The notes under the pieces are model-generated. The model saw only the letters and a list, made by a program, of their open reading frames with translations, searched no databases and was not told where the DNA came from. DNA of 9,016 nucleotides from positions 1-9,016 of the forward strand of contig JAJYPO010000087.1 of assembly GCA_021795275.1 (NCBI GenBank), given 5' to 3'. Source of the DNA: Nitrospirota bacterium. Lineage in GTDB: Bacteria; Nitrospirota_A; Leptospirillia; Leptospirillales; Leptospirillaceae. Of the stretch, positions 6,701 through 9,016 are shown piece after piece (the stretch's first letter is position 1; each line of letters opens with the position of its first letter). The position numbers were made by a program, and so were the translations under genes.

Positions 6701-7792
6701 TTGATCGCCAAAATTCTCCTCTATGTTGTCAGGGTCCATCCAGCCTTTCTGGTGGTTCTGTCCGCCCTCCTGTTAATCGATCTTCTGACCCTGTTCTCCG
6801 TGACACCCTATCTGGCTGTCAAGCAGGGACTCTGGGAGGTTTTTGGCCTTCTTATGGGACTTGGCATCCTCCTTGTTCCCTATCCCCTTTTTCTGAAAAA
6901 TGCCCTCTGGATATACGGGGTTGTCCTGGCGCTTCTCGCCATCGTCTTTCTTGCCGGACATGCCAGCCATGGAGCAAGACGCTGGATCGGGCTGGGGTGG
7001 TTCCAGATCCAGCCCTCGGAGTTCATGATCCTGGGGCTGATTCTCTTTCTGACATGGCTTTTCGTCCCGGAAAAACGGGATGTCCCACTACGGCCGGGGC
7101 GTTTCGCCGCCGCTCTCCTGGCCTCGGTTTTCCCGGCCCTTTTGATCGCGAGGCAGCCGGATCTTGGCACGGCATTTGAATTGATGATCATCTTTTCCGT
7201 CTTCGTTTTTCTGAAGGGAATTCCTTCCAGGATCGTGACCATCTCTGTCCTGGGAGGATTGGCCTTCTTTCCGGTTCTCTGGGAAGGGGTCTGGGCACAC
7301 CTCCACGAGTTCCAGAAGGACAGGATCCGGGCTTTCATCGATCCCGCTTCCGATCCTTCCGGCCTCGGATACCACACCATCCAGTCCATCGTGGCGGTCG
7401 GATCGGGGGGGTGGTTCGGTCAAGGGTTGTCCGGGGCCACACAGGTGCGCTACCAGTTCCTTCCCGGAGCACATACCGATTTTGTCTTTGCCGTTTTTAC
7501 GGAGGAATGGGGATTTGCCGGAGCCCTGATCTTCCTGTGTTTGGTCTCCTATCTGGTCTGGTTCGGTTTCCGCACAGCCATGGATTGTCGGGACCCTGCT
7601 GGGTTCTATCTTTCGGCTGGGGTGACGGGTTTTTTCCTGTTTTGTTTTCTGATCAATGTCCTGATGGTGCTCGGGATACTTCCTGTCGTGGGGGTTCCGA
7701 TGCCTCTGATGAGTTATGGGGGGTCGGCCATGATTGTGTCTCTGGGAGCCATGGCTCTTTTGATGAATGTCCGCTTTTATGCAAAGAGATAA
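6701..7792 (+). CDS. rodA: SEDS-family peptidoglycan glycosyltransferase RodA
   Basis: The 363-residue product is a multi-spanning membrane protein of the SEDS family, with about ten hydrophobic segments. Family marks include ARRWIGLGWFQIQPSEF at 92-108, RQPDLGTAFE at 151-160, GLGYHTIQSIVAVGSGGWFGQG at 221-242, PGAHTDFVFAVFTEEWGF at 255-272, and PLMSYGGSAM at 335-344. D260 in HTDF is the expected catalytic aspartate in the extracellular cavity. RodA polymerises lipid II into glycan and acts as a pair with PBP2, encoded just upstream. FtsW is the close paralogue, but the neighbourhood of mreBCD and PBP2 argues for RodA. The start is TTG at 6701; the next ATG is at codon 52, inside the second or third membrane segment, so a later start would remove essential sequence. 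The next gene is 122 bases away. Confidence 0.95.
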   Translation: MIAKILLYVVRVHPAFLVVLSALLLIDLLTLFSVTPYLAVKQGLWEVFGLLMGLGILLVPYPLFLKNALWIYGVVLALLAIVFLAGHASHGARRWIGLGWFQIQPSEFMILGLILFLTWLFVPEKRDVPLRPGRFAAALLASVFPALLIARQPDLGTAFELMIIFSVFVFLKGIPSRIVTISVLGGLAFFPVLWEGVWAHLHEFQKDRIRAFIDPASDPSGLGYHTIQSIVAVGSGGWFGQGLSGATQVRYQFLPGAHTDFVFAVFTEEWGFAGALIFLCLVSYLVWFGFRTAMDCRDPAGFYLSAGVTGFFLFCFLINVLMVLGILPVVGVPMPLMSYGGSAMIVSLGAMALLMNVRFYAKR

Positions 7793-7847
7793 CGCCGGTT
7801 TGCGGATCACACGGCTTCCGAATGATTTCCTGAAGGTCTAGGATGGA

Positions 7848-7864
7848 GTCCTCCTCGTGAGGAC
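7848..7864 (+). promoter_or_regulatory. Short hairpin with anti-Shine-Dalgarno 5' arm
   Basis: GTCCTC (7848-7853) pairs perfectly with GAGGAC (7859-7864) across the loop CTCGT. Five T bases follow at 7869-7873 after a four-base gap. The short stem and the gap make it a poor intrinsic terminator, but weak termination or attenuation cannot be excluded. Confidence 0.4.
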
Positions 7865-7890
7865 AGGATTTTTGATGCCGGAGGATTTTA

Positions 7891-7911
7891 ATGGTCGTTG
7901 CAGGAGGGTAG
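7891..7911 (+). CDS. Candidate six-codon leader peptide upstream of rng
   Basis: ATG GTC GTT GCA GGA GGG TAG encodes MVVAGG. A strong GGAGGA at 7880-7885 lies five bases upstream of the ATG. The last two sense codons are the core of the rng ribosome binding site, and the stop codon ends three bases before the rng ATG at 7915, in the same frame. A ribosome translating this ORF would cover the rng ribosome binding site and then terminate beside the rng start, which could either block or couple rng translation. The ORF is very short and may be fortuitous in G-rich sequence; only expression data or conservation would settle it. Confidence 0.3.
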   Translation: MVVAGG

Positions 7912-7914
7912 AGA

Positions 7915-9016
7915 ATGGGTTCGGAAATCCTGATTCATGTGACTGAAGAAGAGACGAAGGTGGCCATCGTCGAGGGCGGACGTCTGGCCGAATACTTTTT
8001 TGACAGGAAGCAGGCCCAGGGGATCGTGGGAAATATCTACAAGGGAAAGGTGAGCAAGGTGCTCCCGGGAATGCAGGCAGCCTTTGTGGATATCGGTCTT
8101 GAAAAAGCCGCCTTTCTCTATGTTGACGATATCTTTGTCGAAGGCACCGAGACGCTTCCCGATGCCCTGCGTGAGGAGTCTCCTCCGGGGGCGGTGATCG
8201 AGGAAGAAACCCCAGTGTCCATTCCGGCCACCCCCGAAGGGGAGGCCCCGCCGGAGCCAGCAAAACGTTCGGGAAGACGCCCCATCGAGGAGCTGTTGAC
8301 CGATGGACAGGAGCTTCTGATCCAGACGACAAAGGACCCGATCAGTACCAAGGGCCCTCGGGCAACAACCTATATCAGCCTTCCAGGCCGCTATCTTGTC
8401 TATATGCCCCAGGTCAACCATATCGGAGTCTCCCGCAGGATCACGAACGAGGGAGAGAGACAGAGGCTGAAGGAGATCGTGGGGGGGCTCCGGACCCACA
8501 AGGGCGGGTATATCATCCGGACAGTCGCGGAAGGGATGACCGAGGACGAAGCCAGGATGGACATGGTTTTCCTCGATCTTCTCTGGGAGGACATCAAGTC
8601 AAAGAAGGAGACTGTCCGGGCCCCGGCGCTCGTTCGTGTCGACCTGGACGTGGTTTTCCGGACAATACGGGACTACCTGACAAACGAAGTCGACCGTCTC
8701 CTCATCGACAGCCAGAAAGAGCACCAGCGGGTTCTCGAATTTGTCCGGACCTATCTGCCAGCCTATGCAGACAAAATCGAACTCTGGAGCAGAAAATCAT
8801 CTCTCTTTCAGGAATATTCGGTCGACCAGCAGGTCGCCCGGGCCCTCGAGAAGAAGGTCTGGCTCAAATCCGGAGGCTACCTCGTGATCGACCGGGCCGA
8901 AGCCCTGACGGTGGTTGATGTAAATACGGGGCGATTTGTCGGGGACAAGGATCCGGAGGAGACCATCCTCAAGACCAATCTCGAGGCGGTCGAGGAAATC
9001 GCCCATCAGTTGCGCC
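7915..9016 (+). CDS. rng: Ribonuclease G / E family endoribonuclease (partial, 3' end outside window)
   Basis: The reading frame is open for 367 codons to the window end. It begins MGSEILIHVTEEETKVAIVEGGRLAEYFF and continues with GIVGNIYKGKVSKVLPGMQAAFVDIGLEKAAFL (partly residues 37-68), the S1 RNA-binding start typical of RNase G/E. DPISTKGPRATTYISLPGRYLVYMP matches the following region, and SGGYLVIDRAEALTVVDVNTG (319-339) reaches the DNase I-like catalytic domain. D335 corresponds to the first catalytic, metal-binding aspartate. The second aspartate and the zinc-link lie beyond the window. The enzyme cleaves single-stranded AU-rich RNA in 5' rRNA processing and mRNA turnover. The ATG at 7915 follows AGGAGGG at 7902-7908 with six bases of spacing. 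The S1 domain carries an acidic, proline-rich insertion at about residues 78-122. RNase G rather than E is preferred because rng commonly lies near the mre genes. Confidence 0.93.
   Translation, partial: MGSEILIHVTEEETKVAIVEGGRLAEYFFDRKQAQGIVGNIYKGKVSKVLPGMQAAFVDIGLEKAAFLYVDDIFVEGTETLPDALREESPPGAVIEEETPVSIPATPEGEAPPEPAKRSGRRPIEELLTDGQELLIQTTKDPISTKGPRATTYISLPGRYLVYMPQVNHIGVSRRITNEGERQRLKEIVGGLRTHKGGYIIRTVAEGMTEDEARMDMVFLDLLWEDIKSKKETVRAPALVRVDLDVVFRTIRDYLTNEVDRLLIDSQKEHQRVLEFVRTYLPAYADKIELWSRKSSLFQEYSVDQQVARALEKKVWLKSGGYLVIDRAEALTVVDVNTGRFVGDKDPEETILKTNLEAVEEIAHQLR

Larger units (their letters stand above)
7793..7914 (+). promoter_or_regulatory. Leader region of rng with candidate translational control elements
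   Basis: This 122-base gap separates rodA from rng and holds several overlapping signals. A hairpin with GTCCTC/GAGGAC arms lies at 7848-7864. Its 5' arm and loop contain TCCTCCT, which can also pair with GGAGGA at 7880-7885 or with AGGAGGG at 7902-7908, the ribosome binding site of rng. Two very small ORFs with plausible ribosome binding sites lie at 7843-7860 and 7891-7911. A weak promoter candidate is TTCCGA at 7816-7821 with TAGGAT at 7839-7844, spaced 17 bases. If that promoter were used, transcription would begin near the hairpin and remove part of it. Expression of rng could otherwise come from readthrough of the rodA operon. Confidence 0.4.

Noticed and set aside
6983..7013. Inverted repeat CTGGATC ... 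GATCCAG inside rodA
   Set aside because: It lies within conserved SEDS coding sequence with a wide spacer and is explained by codon use for the conserved RWIGLGWFQIQPSEF segment.
6589..7179. A 196-codon plus-strand frame spanning the mrdA-rodA junction
   Set aside because: It overlaps the conserved 3' end of mrdA and the 5' half of rodA in another frame. The translation is rich in Pro, Ser, Gly and Cys with no family features.
7848..7873. Intrinsic terminator after rodA
   Set aside because: The stem is only six pairs and four non-T bases separate it from a five-T run. I treat it as a regulatory hairpin candidate rather than a terminator.

Overview
The window carries a compact, all-plus-strand stretch of bacterial chromosome with housekeeping genes and no sign of mobile elements, CRISPR arrays, tRNA or rRNA. 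Coding density is very high. The genes read as a Gram-negative-type, rod- or spiral-shaped bacterium of moderately high GC, because a complete MreB/MreC/MreD/PBP2/RodA elongation machinery is present. A Nitrospirota/Leptospirillum-like source is my guess from general gene style and order; nothing in the window proves it.

Region 1 (1-1757): the last 42 codons of methionyl-tRNA formyltransferase (fmt), then an HtpX-type membrane zinc protease (htpX), then ribulose-phosphate 3-epimerase (rpe). htpX and rpe abut with no spacer, so this looks like the end of one operon.

Region 2 (1758-1928): a 171-base AT-richer gap, the largest non-coding stretch in the window. It probably carries the promoter of the next operon. 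It holds a perfect 12-base palindrome and no convincing gene.

Region 3 (1929-7792): a six-gene cell-elongation operon in the order RDD-family membrane protein, mreB, mreC, mreD, mrdA (PBP2), rodA. Gaps are 19, 8, -4, -26 and 17 bases. MreB is the cytoskeletal filament, MreC and MreD link it to the envelope, RodA polymerises glycan from lipid II and PBP2 cross-links it. Five of the six genes start with GTG or TTG, and the one ATG start (mrdA) lacks a visible ribosome binding site.

Region 4 (7793-9016): a 122-base leader, then the first 367 codons of ribonuclease G (rng), cut by the window end. The leader is the least ordinary part. It has a hairpin whose 5' arm is anti-Shine-Dalgarno-like (TCCTCCT), a six-codon ORF with a strong ribosome binding site whose last codons form the rng ribosome binding site, and a five-codon Met-Glu-Ser-Ser-Ser ORF across the hairpin. 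These suggest, but do not prove, translational control of rng.

I see no wholly new multi-gene system. The best leads are the rng leader, the RDD protein at the head of the elongasome operon, and the run of weak start codons.
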